A stretch of 15,580 nt of DNA from CAVZKK01 sp964573475 (GCA_964573475.1 CAZNJT010000034.1:1-15580), one strand, 5' to 3'. Positions 6,760 through 14,014 are shown, numbered from the stretch's first letter. Notes: a model not told the origin generated them from the sequence alone. Made by a program: numbers and translations.

Positions 6760-7270
6760 TTACGGGTATTTCTGTCCGTAGGTTATGCATGCTGCGGTTA
6801 CGTCGTATATGTCTATAATGCCGTTGCCGTCTACGTCACAGTTAGCGTGATACATGGGGTCGCCTATTTTTGAATCGTAACAAACACAAATCGCAGTCAC
6901 GTCATATATGTCCACTTCGAGGTTTCCGTCAACATCGCCAGGAATGGTCACCGCTATGCACCCCCCAGTGCAGTTATTGTCAGAAATATCAGTTTCATCA
7001 CGAACTGGCCAAGCATAAGCCCATATGGTGTAGTTGCCCTTAGCAAAGCCAGTGGTGTTCCAAGTGAAGGTGATGATTGTGGAGCTTCCGCTTGTTAAGG
7101 TGACGTTCGTGAGTGTGGCGATACTAGTTGTGTTAGCATAGACGGTGAGGTTGAAGGTCTCCATGAAACTGCCTTCATTTTTGATAGTTACGTTCATGGT
7201 AACGTTGTAGCCTTGTCCTACAATAGTTTTTGATGAAATAATATTTTTGGTAGATACATCATAACCAAAA
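6760..7270 (-). repeat. Duplicated CARDB-dockerin module, copy 1
   Basis: The last 165-170 codons of this gene are clearly similar, in DNA and protein, to the end of the neighbouring NlpC/P60 gene (9509-10020). Shared peptides include SKTIVGQ / SKTVVGQ, GFAKGNYTI, IPGDVDGN, CDVDGNGIIDI and the terminal TYGQKYP. A module duplication or gene conversion is the simple explanation. Confidence 0.8.
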
Positions 7271-9255
7271 ACCTCTAATATGCGACTTGATTTCGCTCCA
7301 ATTCGGTCTTCATAATTGTAGTTTGGAAAGATTCCATGTGCGGAGACAGAACCAGCAACTTTTCCTTCAGTTTCGACTGTTAGGTTGTAGGTTCCGCAAT
7401 TTTCAGCTTTAACTGTCCAGTTTAATATGACCGAGTTTGCTGGGAATATGTTGCCGAGTGGTTTTTTGGCTATTTCGCCTTCAGCTAATATTAGTCCTGT
7501 TGGGAGCATTATTGTGGCATTGCATAACGATGATGGATAGTCGCTGGTTAGAAACGGTGCTGGGCATGGGTATGTTATGTTCGCGGTTACAGTGAAAGAG
7601 TCTCCCTGCTGGACATTTGAAGGGGTATCAATTTTAATATGCCATGGGCTTGTGAAAAGTCCCCAATAACCTGAGTATTGCCATAAATCCAGGAATGTGG
7701 AATAGTTGAAAGCTAGACATGGGCCTCCGTATGTGCCTCCCCACTCAACATTGTTCCATGGGTCATGAAGTATTATGTGGGTATTATTGTAGCCTACAGC
7801 AACTCTATAGTGCCCAGAAACGTGATTGGGACTGTACCACATGAGCAGTATTATGGGGAAATCGTTGTCTATCAATGTCTTTAACTGGTCTATTGTTATG
7901 CCCCATTGTTCGAATGCAGCATAACCCAGTTGCCTAAGAGTATACCCTGTGATGTTTTCTGGCATCTCTGTACCCATTGAAGTGCTGATGTTGCTAAAAT
8001 GTGTAGCCCGCCTCAGTTCGTCAGTATATGTGGAATAAGGGTAAGTTCTTGCGACTTCAGCAATTTCAAGTTGCGATATATTTTCACCATAATAGTCAAA
8101 AACCATTTCCAAGCACGCAGGTCCGCAATAATAGTCCACAGTCTGATAGTGGAACGGGACATCGATGATATGCTGCAAATGTATCATAAAGAGATCATAA
8201 TCCGGTCCATCACGATTCGATTCAAAAACTATAACGCTTCCATCTCCGCTTATGCGAGGATGCCTGTCATTGAAGTCCCCATACGTCAATTGAATCTCTT
8301 TTGTCAAGTCGTGCGCAAAGATGTGCCCATCCCTTGAATAGGTCACCATAGTTCCATCTCCATTTATCCCGCCTAACCTGTCGTTGTCATCGTTGTTCGT
8401 AAGTTGAATTGACGTGTTATGAACAATGTCGAAAACAAATATGTCGTTCGTATAGTCATATGCTTCTTCCCACCCGATCTTACGTTGAAAAGCAACCTTA
8501 CTTCCGTCTCCAGTCAGTGCCTGATTCCACTCATAATAAGGGCTTCCAGTCAATTCTTCAAGTCCAGTGCCGTTAGAGTTTATCAGGTAGATGTCGCCTT
8601 CACCCTGATATTCGTTGCGCCAAAAGGTCATAAAAGTGCCATCATAGGTTAGGGACGGATACTCGTCATTCTTAGGGCCTGTAGGGAGTTCTGTAACGAC
8701 GACATCTGACATATCGGATATGTTAGCCATCTTGATGTCAAAGCCAAGCGGGGAATTAATCGAAGAATGCCATGCGATTATTCCGCCATTGCCACTGATG
8801 TCTGGGTCATGATCAAGCCTGCCGTCATCGGTTATCTGAACCTCATCACCTGGAGTATCTGTCGTATTCATGATGAATACTTCAGACGAAAGCCAAGGAT
8901 CATTTGGATTCTTTCTATCTGATATGAAGACTAGTTTGCTGCCATCCGCGCTAATCGAGCCCATTTCATTAAGCCCTGGGGCTGTGGTCATCAGTTTTTC
9001 TTGTCCCAGATTGTCTGTGGTATTCATAATGTAGAGATCAGAATCAAGGTCCGAGTATCTCGTCGAGAAGACTAGTTTGCTGCCATCCCAGCTAAGAGGG
9101 TGATCATGAGAATAGCCACCTGATCCAAGAGCGTCGTCAAGATTATTTTTCGTCAATTGCTTCACTTCAGAAGACGCTTGCACGCCTACGGGGAGGAAGA
9201 CAAAAGGCGAGAGAGCCACCATCGAAACGAGGATAAATGACAAACCTTTCCTCAT
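6760..9255 (-). CDS. Secreted TolB-like propeller / C39-like peptidase / CARDB / dockerin protein
   Basis: An 831-residue extracellular protein. Residues 1-28 form a signal peptide ending near VQA-S. Residues about 45-362 hold seven repeats of the 'DGSKLVF...DLYIMN' type, a seven-bladed TolB/PD40-like propeller. Residues about 364-535 form a C39-like papain-fold domain: YQTVDYYCGPACLEM with Gln371 and Cys377, then SGHYRVAVGY with His482 and DPWN with Asp498. A beta-sandwich linker follows, then a CARDB-like domain (about 665-770) rich in N-x-T sites, and a dockerin (772-831) with two Ca-binding loops (GDVDGNLEVDIYD and CDVDGNGIIDIYD). The start ATG has AAGGAG upstream. The peptidase triad looks intact, so it probably cleaves or processes proteins outside the cell, with the propeller recognising the target and the dockerin fixing it to a cohesin-bearing partner; the last two roles are inferred. 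Confidence 0.8.
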   Translation of the reverse strand: MRKGLSFILVSMVALSPFVFLPVGVQASSEVKQLTKNNLDDALGSGGYSHDHPLSWDGSKLVFSTRYSDLDSDLYIMNTTDNLGQEKLMTTAPGLNEMGSISADGSKLVFISDRKNPNDPWLSSEVFIMNTTDTPGDEVQITDDGRLDHDPDISGNGGIIAWHSSINSPLGFDIKMANISDMSDVVVTELPTGPKNDEYPSLTYDGTFMTFWRNEYQGEGDIYLINSNGTGLEELTGSPYYEWNQALTGDGSKVAFQRKIGWEEAYDYTNDIFVFDIVHNTSIQLTNNDDNDRLGGINGDGTMVTYSRDGHIFAHDLTKEIQLTYGDFNDRHPRISGDGSVIVFESNRDGPDYDLFMIHLQHIIDVPFHYQTVDYYCGPACLEMVFDYYGENISQLEIAEVARTYPYSTYTDELRRATHFSNISTSMGTEMPENITGYTLRQLGYAAFEQWGITIDQLKTLIDNDFPIILLMWYSPNHVSGHYRVAVGYNNTHIILHDPWNNVEWGGTYGGPCLAFNYSTFLDLWQYSGYWGLFTSPWHIKIDTPSNVQQGDSFTVTANITYPCPAPFLTSDYPSSLCNATIMLPTGLILAEGEIAKKPLGNIFPANSVILNWTVKAENCGTYNLTVETEGKVAGSVSAHGIFPNYNYEDRIGAKSSRILEVFGYDVSTKNIISSKTIVGQGYNVTMNVTIKNEGSFMETFNLTVYANTTSIATLTNVTLTSGSSTIITFTWNTTGFAKGNYTIWAYAWPVRDETDISDNNCTGGCIAVTIPGDVDGNLEVDIYDVTAICVCYDSKIGDPMYHANCDVDGNGIIDIYDVTAACITYGQKYP

Positions 9256-9508
9256 TTTCCTTTCTCCTTTTCACTTCACATTAGGATTTTGTTCGTTGGA
9301 GTATTAATGTTTTGTGAAAGCATCTTCTATCGCGTCATAGTAAATAGTCAAACGATGCTAGTGTATCAAATGCAACATTTCCGACGAAAATCGGAACAAC
9401 TCAGACGAGCCCCTAGCTTAAGCCACAAAGAAATGGTTTAACACAACACGGCAATTGATTCGATTTCTAGGAAAGCCAAAGATGAGACAAATAATATAGA
9501 AATGAGAG
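9256..9508. other. Spacer between the two secreted-protein genes
   Basis: No gene is seen. A TATA-like ATTAATAC on the minus strand near 9300 and a ribosome-binding site just before 9255 suggest the propeller gene has its own promoter. Confidence 0.4.
9379..9396. repeat. Hairpin between the two secreted-protein genes
   Basis: TTCCGA and TCGGAA form a 6-bp stem around CGAAAA. It lies about 113 nt past the stop of the upstream minus-strand gene and might help end its message. No long T tract follows. Confidence 0.3.
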
Positions 9509-10020
9509 CTACGGATATTTTTGTCCATAGGTTACGCAGGCTGCGGTCACGTCGAATATGTCGATTATGCCGTTGCCATCAACATCACAGTTCGCGTAAT
9601 AAAGTGGTTGGCCTATTTTTGAGTCGTAACTTATGCAGATGGCAGTTATGTCGTAAATGTCCACTTCGAAGTTGCCATCAACATCGCCTGGAATAGTTAT
9701 TGTGATGATGCCAGCTGTCAGAGTGTTGTCTATTGTGTATGTTTCGCCTGTAACAGTATCTGCTACAGCTTTTATGGTGTAGTTGCCCTTAGCAAAGCCA
9801 GAATTGCCCCATGAGAAGTCTAAAGTTCTACTATTTCTAGATGCAAGAGTGATATTCGTAAACGTAACAATGATGGTCGTATTGGCGTATACCGTAACAT
9901 CGAAGGCTTCAGTGTTGTTGCCGTAGTTGAAGATTGACATGCTTGAAGGCAAAGAGAAATTTTGTCCAACAACAGTTTTTGAGGTGATAAAATGCGTTAT
10001 TCCTATGTCATGTGGATCAA
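9509..10020 (-). repeat. Duplicated CARDB-dockerin module, copy 2
   Basis: Partner of 6760-7270. Identity is highest across the dockerin-coding part (9509-9700), where many differences are at third codon positions, pointing to selection on the protein. Confidence 0.8.
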
Positions 10021-11656
10021 GTCTGGGCGTTATGGCGGTTCCGTTTGATGTGATTATGTAGGGTTGAGGTGGAAGCTGGCTAATCGAGACATTTTGAGCC
10101 AGGATTATGGTTGAGTTGTTCGTCGACAATTCCAATGAATATGTGTCACTAGGCATGGCGTCAGGCTTTGGGATTGTTTCAATGATGTAGTCTCCGAGGG
10201 TCTGGTTCAAGACGACGACTACGTCTTCAGGTTCGCCATCTTCATCCGCGTCATATTTGAGATAAATCATGCTCGGAGCTTCACTTACGTTCTCACTGAC
10301 CGTGAATCCGCGTGGATCAGTGACTTTCAGCGTGATTGGAGACTTTGGGTAAATCTTAAAAGTCTTTGCTTCTTCTAGTGAAAGGCTGGCAAGTTGTACT
10401 CTTCCAAAGGGTTTTTCAAGGCTTTTGAAAGAATCACGGGTCTTCAAGCCTGTAATCGTTTTCGTTTTAGGAATGCCATTTTCAGTCCATGTAAACTCCT
10501 TCGTCTCCAATACACAGGGCAAAATCCCAAGCGCGGGGCTAAACGCTTCAACGCAATCGTAGGTACCAGGCGGGTAATAGATGGATTTTATTGTTCCTCC
10601 AGCGAAAGAAAAATCTCCTGCGTACATAGCAACGTGATCAATGCAACCGTCCGCTGGAGGGTCATCAAAGAAGATTAAATCGCCAATCAGAAGATCTGTT
10701 TTCAGAGTTGTCTTATCCATATGTTGCACATTGTATTGGTATTGCTGGTGAGCATTAGTGAAGGCGATCGGATTAAATGGAAAGACAAATCCAGTTGTGG
10801 TTGTGCCGGTTTTGATTTCTACGTATCCTTCTTTCGGAGCGAAGGTTGTAGCTACATATGCTTTGTTATAAGCCCAGTAGACTAAGCCTGAACAGTCCAA
10901 ACCGTACCCCCGAATCACTCCTACAGTCTTTTCACAGTAGTAGTATTGACCACTTCTTATTTCTTGAGAACCTATAAACTTGCACCCGTGCTCGCGCCCC
11001 CAACCAGCCTTGGTCCAATTCCACCCATTTCCCCCCCAATTGTAGTCTGCCCCTATCATGGCTTTAGCAAGCATTGACGCTCTTGTTGCAAGTGGAAGGT
11101 CAATCGCCTGCGCGTGCCATGTTCTATCGTTGTCAGTGAGTCCTGGAGCGAGGTCAATACATGTGTTCCAGTTGTTCGGGTCTAATAGTTTCTTTTCTTC
11201 CTCAGTTGGGTTGGCTATGTAATAGGCAACGAAGAAATGATAGTCACCAGCCTCAGGTAGATCCAAGCGTCCTGAATATTGATATGACTCGCCGATCTGG
11301 AGAGTTACAGTTCGAAACGTAAAGTCAGGGAACCCTCCCCCGGGCAGTGTGCCGCCGTTGAACCTTCCGCCTAGGCATAGTGTGTCAAGTTTGATTGCTG
11401 CAGTTCCATCGTTCCTAATCGTGAACATTGCAGCAAGAGTAGATCCAACAATATAACCGACATCAGATGAAATTATCAGCGGAGCGGTTAACATGGGTCT
11501 GCCACAACCGTCTGGTGCCGACGACGGGTCAACGCTTCCATCAGCCCTGATATAAATGGTTCCAGATACCTTAACTGGTTGAAAGTCAAAAGCCGAAGTT
11601 AACATGCCAGTTAACAGCAACGCCAGCATCATTCCAGAAACAGTTTTCCTCAACAA
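9509..11656 (-). CDS. Secreted NlpC/P60 / CARDB / dockerin protein
   Basis: A 715-residue extracellular protein. Residues 1-22 are a signal peptide (LLLTGMLTSA). A beta domain (about 30-150) comes first. Residues about 190-385 match the NlpC/P60 fold: YGLDCSGLVYWAYNKA with Cys255, GDLIFFDDP, then CIDHVAMYAGD with His341. A long, Cys-containing insertion precedes the Cys motif. Then come a beta region, a CARDB-like domain (about 549-655) and a dockerin (656-715). NlpC/P60 enzymes usually cut peptide bonds of cell-wall peptides; an archaeon lacks murein, so the substrate may be another cell's wall, pseudomurein-like peptide or an amide. The TTG start (11656) follows AAAGGAT. The gene ends with TAG right after TYGQKYP, where its paralogue ends with TAA, so TAG acts as a stop here. 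It precedes the propeller-C39 gene on the same strand by 253 bp. Confidence 0.75.
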   Translation of the reverse strand: MLRKTVSGMMLALLLTGMLTSAFDFQPVKVSGTIYIRADGSVDPSSAPDGCGRPMLTAPLIISSDVGYIVGSTLAAMFTIRNDGTAAIKLDTLCLGGRFNGGTLPGGGFPDFTFRTVTLQIGESYQYSGRLDLPEAGDYHFFVAYYIANPTEEEKKLLDPNNWNTCIDLAPGLTDNDRTWHAQAIDLPLATRASMLAKAMIGADYNWGGNGWNWTKAGWGREHGCKFIGSQEIRSGQYYYCEKTVGVIRGYGLDCSGLVYWAYNKAYVATTFAPKEGYVEIKTGTTTTGFVFPFNPIAFTNAHQQYQYNVQHMDKTTLKTDLLIGDLIFFDDPPADGCIDHVAMYAGDFSFAGGTIKSIYYPPGTYDCVEAFSPALGILPCVLETKEFTWTENGIPKTKTITGLKTRDSFKSLEKPFGRVQLASLSLEEAKTFKIYPKSPITLKVTDPRGFTVSENVSEAPSMIYLKYDADEDGEPEDVVVVLNQTLGDYIIETIPKPDAMPSDTYSLELSTNNSTIILAQNVSISQLPPQPYIITSNGTAITPRLDPHDIGITHFITSKTVVGQNFSLPSSMSIFNYGNNTEAFDVTVYANTTIIVTFTNITLASRNSRTLDFSWGNSGFAKGNYTIKAVADTVTGETYTIDNTLTAGIITITIPGDVDGNFEVDIYDITAICISYDSKIGQPLYYANCDVDGNGIIDIFDVTAACVTYGQKYP

Positions 11657-11740
11657 TTCAATCCTTTCTCTAACTTCAAATGCACCTTTCCTAGAAATAA
11701 AACTTACGCAAAATCCTCTATGGTTAAGCGTAGTTTGTGT

Positions 11741-11754
11741 GAGCGTGCACGCTC
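11741..11754. promoter_or_regulatory. 14-bp perfect palindrome in a divergent promoter region
   Basis: GAGCGTGCACGCTC is a perfect palindrome between the leftward NlpC/P60 gene and the rightward four-cysteine gene. Its position suits an operator for a dimeric regulator. No binding protein can be named. Confidence 0.4.
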
Positions 11755-11850
11755 TCGTCTTAATGGTTTTTCTGTTTCTTTAGGGATTATCCTTCACCTT
11801 CGGGCACTAAATCCATACTTTAAATTCTTATTTCAAATGCGAACGATTAA

Positions 11851-11860
11851 TTTCCTATAC
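11851..11860 (+). promoter_or_regulatory. Candidate TATA box of the four-cysteine gene
   Basis: TTTCCTATAC lies about 25 nt ahead of the ATG at 11883, consistent with a leaderless message. Confidence 0.35.
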
Positions 11861-11882
11861 AGCTTCCTATCTTTTGATCCAT

Positions 11883-12035
11883 ATGGCCAAGTGCCACGAT
11901 TGCCGCTTCATTGATTACTTTGTATCTGAAGGCAAATACTGGTGCCACGTGAGAAAGGGTTACGTGGACCCGGACGGCAGTATATGCGACAAGTTCAAGC
12001 CGAAAATTAGGGGACCGCTCGACAAGTATATTTGA
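11883..12035 (+). CDS. 50-residue four-cysteine (zinc-ribbon-like) protein
   Basis: A short intact ORF: MAKCHDCRFIDYFVSEG, then KYWCHVRKGYVDPDGSICDK and a basic end. Cys4, Cys7, Cys21 and Cys35 give CxxC-x13-C-x13-C, enough for one zinc or iron site; His5 and His22 are spare ligands. The pattern, with aromatic residues after the cysteines and a final 'CDKFKP', is common in small archaeal proteins of unknown role. The ATG matches the TATA spacing. It stands alone, with the integrated element beginning behind it. A DNA- or RNA-binding or metal-carrying role would be a guess. Confidence 0.65.
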   Translation: MAKCHDCRFIDYFVSEGKYWCHVRKGYVDPDGSICDKFKPKIRGPLDKYI

Positions 12036-12098
12036 AAATGTTATTCCATTCCGCCAGCAGGTTCGCCAAATGTTGTATGGGCGTTGGTTTTAACAATA

Positions 12099-12254
12099 TC
12101 ATTTTGTACTGATCATTGCTTCCCTTCTCTCAGCGATTTTTAAGCTGATGAGACTTATCCCGCTCAGCATTTTCCCTCTTTTTTCCTCGGTCATTAAGCC
12201 TCGCAACATCGCGAGAATCTCTTCATAAACCTTGATTTCTTCAAGTGCGCCCTT
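12099..12254 (-). pseudogene. In-frame continuation of the LAGLIDADG gene past a TGA
   Basis: Directly after the TGA at 12257-12255 the same frame stays open for 51 codons: KGALEEIKVYEEILAMLRGL and on to AERREAMISTK, then TGA at 12101-12099. The composition (charged, amphipathic helix) is protein-like, and there is no start codon close to the TGA. It is best read as the original C-terminus of the LAGLIDADG protein, cut off by a nonsense change, or as a region reached by readthrough. Confidence 0.5.
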
Positions 12255-12806
12255 TCACTGCATCCTCCGAATTGCTTCGTCAAACCGCTTGCGAAATTTA
12301 TTTTCATCAAAAGGGCGCCCCTTCGTTTGCAGTCTTCCCACTTCCGTGTATATTTCAGCTTGCTTCAGTAACAAATCTCTAAGCGCCTCTTTCGTTCCGG
12401 AAAAGTCATGCTTCATTCGAATAAACTCCAAAATCAACTCTGTGTGTCTTTTCTTCGTGATTAACGAGGGCAGTAATGTGGTCAGTATTTTTTTTATACC
12501 GTCTTCCTCTAAGACAAGTGTGCGATAAGTCGTTTTTACTGTTACCTTCTCTTCTCCTCCAACGTGGCTTTTTCGCTTCCTTGAAATGGGCGCACAGGAA
12601 ACACCAAATTTGTCCGCCACAAATCTAACAGTCTCCTCGTGATTCATCGAAAGAACTAGAAGCGGTTGAAAGTAAGGTCGCTTTTTGCCCGCAGTGAACT
12701 TGATCATGAACGCCCCCTCCCCGTCCATTAATCCTGCGATGTATTGCGAGTTCTGTCGCAAAACGTCTGGGTTGATTTCATGGACTTTTTTGAATCGCTT
12801 GCTCAA
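12255..12806 (-). CDS. LAGLIDADG-type endonuclease-like protein
   Basis: A 183-residue protein with one LAGLIDADG motif, SQYIAGLMDGEGAF (residues 20-33, catalytic acid Asp28), followed by the expected strands and helices (LLVLSMNHEETVRFVADKFG, 49-68). One motif implies a homodimer. The second half, with TKKRHTELILEFIRMK and EIYTEVGRLQTKGRPF, fits the family's C-terminal helices. No intron or intein surrounds it, so it is free-standing, as in many archaeal viruses and plasmids, or domesticated as a regulator. It starts at TTG 12806 (MSKRFKKVHE); a TATA-like CTATAAGTATA lies just upstream on the same strand. The frame continues after its TGA stop for 51 more codons (see 12099-12254), so the annotated end may be a truncation. 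Confidence 0.7.
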   Translation of the reverse strand: MSKRFKKVHEINPDVLRQNSQYIAGLMDGEGAFMIKFTAGKKRPYFQPLLVLSMNHEETVRFVADKFGVSCAPISRKRKSHVGGEEKVTVKTTYRTLVLEEDGIKKILTTLLPSLITKKRHTELILEFIRMKHDFSGTKEALRDLLLKQAEIYTEVGRLQTKGRPFDENKFRKRFDEAIRRMQ

Positions 12807-12829
12807 GAATCAACACCTATACTTATAGA

Positions 12830-13135
12830 ACATCTTATGGCTCAATAAAAAGATTAAGAGCTGTGATGCAAAAAGAAGCACGGCCGATTTGACATTCGAG
12901 TCCGCACATGAGGAGTTCAAGGACTCTGCTCGCGGCAACACGGGACTATACTGAAAGTTCCCTAGCATGTTTCGCTTGTTCTTCTTTTTCCTCGGTACAG
13001 TCGCCAAAGCCCCTACAACCTCTATGAAAAAGTACATGTGAATGGTCTCTTTCATAGGGCTCGCAGCGATACAGGATCGTTCAGAAAGCTCAACTGAAAC
13101 GTCGCCAGAGAGCTTTGAGGAGTTTAAGGATTAAA
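12830..13135. other. Region of small doubtful ORFs
   Basis: No convincing gene. The plus strand has short frames such as MFRLFFFFLGTVAKAP (from 12967) stopped by TGA, then MVSFIGLAAIQDRSES ending ESFEEFKD at 13134. A 17-bp near-copy, TGAGGAGTTYAAGGAYT, occurs at 12909-12925 and 13116-13132. The region may be decayed coding sequence of the element. Confidence 0.3.
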
Positions 13136-13408
13136 ATGGCTCCAAACGAAAAAGTTGCACATTTAATTCGCAGTTTAGCACTTTTCAATCAGACATCGGT
13201 TTATCTGATTTGGAGGAAGCCAGAAGACGAACGGATTAAGTCTGAACTTAATCCGCGAGATAAACGGGATACGTGCTCTCGTATCCCGCGAAACTATAAG
13301 GGTGCGTTTGCCCGTTTATTACCTGCATCCTTCAATGGTGAACAAACCGTACGTTCTGACGCTATTTTCCTACTCTCTTTTATTTTACTACTTTTTATTT
13401 TCTCGTAA
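13136..13408 (+). CDS. Doubtful 90-residue ORF with hydrophobic C-terminus
   Basis: ATG 13136 follows AAGGA at a normal distance. The product starts MAPNEKVAHLIRSLALFNQT, has a charged middle, and ends in a hydrophobic stretch (AIFLLSFILLLFIFS) that could be a tail anchor. Against a real gene: its middle is occupied by three consecutive strong hairpins (13187-13288), and no family is recognised. It could instead be untranslated or regulatory sequence. Confidence 0.3.
   Translation: MAPNEKVAHLIRSLALFNQTSVYLIWRKPEDERIKSELNPRDKRDTCSRIPRNYKGAFARLLPASFNGEQTVRSDAIFLLSFILLLFIFS
13187..13319. repeat. Array of three hairpins with an alternative outer pairing
   Basis: Stem 1: AATCAGA / TCTGATT (13187-13210). 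Stem 2: GGATTAAG / CTTAATCC (13233-13254). Stem 3: CGGGATACG / CGTATCCCG (13265-13288). A fourth, competing pairing joins ATAAACGGG (13260-13268) with CCCGTTTAT (13311-13319) and shares bases with stem 3. All are perfect. Three in 100 bp is far more than expected by chance and points to structured RNA, or binding sites. Confidence 0.6.
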
Positions 13409-13697
13409 TTCAGTACAGGTAGTGAAGTAGCGTCACTTCGTAGAGTTTGTTCTTCGAGTTTGATGTTATCCTACAAAATCTCGTTGCTTTTTCGAAACAG
13501 GTTGTGTAGACCGTGTCTTGTGCATCACGTTTTCACTAGGCTCGTTATCGGGCGTCTCGTCTCGAACTTCCTCCTGCTGGATTTTGACACACAAGACACG
13601 TAATTCTCGTTCTGATTTTGAATCAGGTAAAGATTTAAGAGAACGAAACAATGTTTCGCTCTGTGGTTCTGAGGCTAGAAGATAGGTAGAGGAAAAA
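13409..13697. other. Repeat-rich stretch with one weak minus-strand ORF
   Basis: It holds an inverted repeat CGTGTCTTGTG (13512-13522) / CACAAGACACG (13590-13600), a hairpin GAACGAAAC / GTTTCGCTC (13641-13661), and CTGATT / AATCAG near 13611. A minus-strand frame from TTG 13651 to 13466 could code 61 hydrophilic residues (MFRSLKSLPDSKSEREL), but it lacks a ribosome-binding site and overlaps the repeats, so I do not call it a gene. Confidence 0.4.
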
Positions 13698-13898
13698 ATG
13701 CGCCGTAAGCCAACCTATACGTTCTAGGCACAGAAGGACAGAGCGATTGCAGATTTAATGGATGTCGATCCGACGTTTCGAGGTCTAGAAGACGAGTTAA
13801 GTGAAAAACTGCCCGCAGAATTGAGTTGTATAGTCCGGGTCTCGAAATCACGGAACGTCATAGATTTACCTGACGCAGAAGTTGAACTGAAAGAATGA
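13698..13898 (+). pseudogene. Small ORF interrupted by one in-frame TAG
   Basis: ATG 13698 follows AGAGG at a proper distance and reads MRRKPTYTF, then TAG (13725-13727), then continues in the same frame AQKDRAIADLMDVDPTFRGL, EDELSEKLPAELSCIVRVSK and ends DLPDAEVELKE at a TGA (13896-13898). The product would be 66 residues. The part after TAG is clearly protein-like (acidic, regular), and can restart only at ATG 13758. Either a nonsense mutation, or an amber codon that is decoded. TAG works as a normal stop in the NlpC/P60 gene, which argues for a plain mutation. Family unknown; typical size for a small virus or plasmid protein. Confidence 0.4.
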
Positions 13899-13901
13899 TG
13901 C

Positions 13902-13937
13902 CGTAAAAATCATTTACTTTTTGCGAGGCTATTAACT
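13902..13937 (+). repeat. Direct repeat, copy 1
   Basis: Contains TAAAAATCA and the exact 16-mer TGCGAGGCTATTAACT (13922-13937), in the same order as 14032-14064. Confidence 0.65.
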
Positions 13938-13949
13938 CGGTTTTTCATC

Positions 13950-14014
13950 AAAAAAATTCCGTTTAAACATTGTACGGAAACGAAGGCTTCTTCGATGTTT
14001 TAACATAGTTTCCG
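13950..14014 (-). terminator. Terminator-like hairpin overlapping a three-way junction
   Basis: Read on the minus strand (downstream of the integrase), the sequence can first fold a small three-way junction: outer stem CGGAAA / TTTCCG (13975-13980 and 14009-14014) holding hairpins ATGT / ACAT (13995-14006) and CGAAG / CTTCG (13981-13994). The 3' arm of the outer stem can instead pair onward as TTCCGT / ACGGAA (13974-13979 with 13957-13962), followed by seven T (13956-13950). That is the layout of a stem plus T tract with a competing fold. At least a terminator for minus-strand transcription is plausible. Confidence 0.45.

Noticed and set aside
8419..8652. Plus-strand open frames inside the propeller gene, and similar ones inside other genes
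   Set aside because: They are antisense to well-supported coding sequence and show no protein features.
9509..9511. TAG at the end of the NlpC/P60 gene as a decoded pyrrolysine codon
   Set aside because: The protein ends at the same TYGQKYP as its paralogue, which stops with TAA, and the frame beyond closes after 13 codons.
12880..12930. Possible tRNA fragment as integration target (GGAGTTCAAGGACTC)
   Set aside because: The T-arm-like sequence does not sit in a full cloverleaf, and CCA-proximal stems are missing.
12810..13055. 81-residue minus-strand open frame upstream of the LAGLIDADG gene
   Set aside because: It covers the likely promoter of that gene, has no recognisable domain and no good ribosome-binding site.
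13466..13651. 61-residue minus-strand open frame (hydrophilic)
   Set aside because: TTG start without ribosome-binding site, placed inside a hairpin; overlaps an inverted repeat. Kept only as a remark in the region entry.
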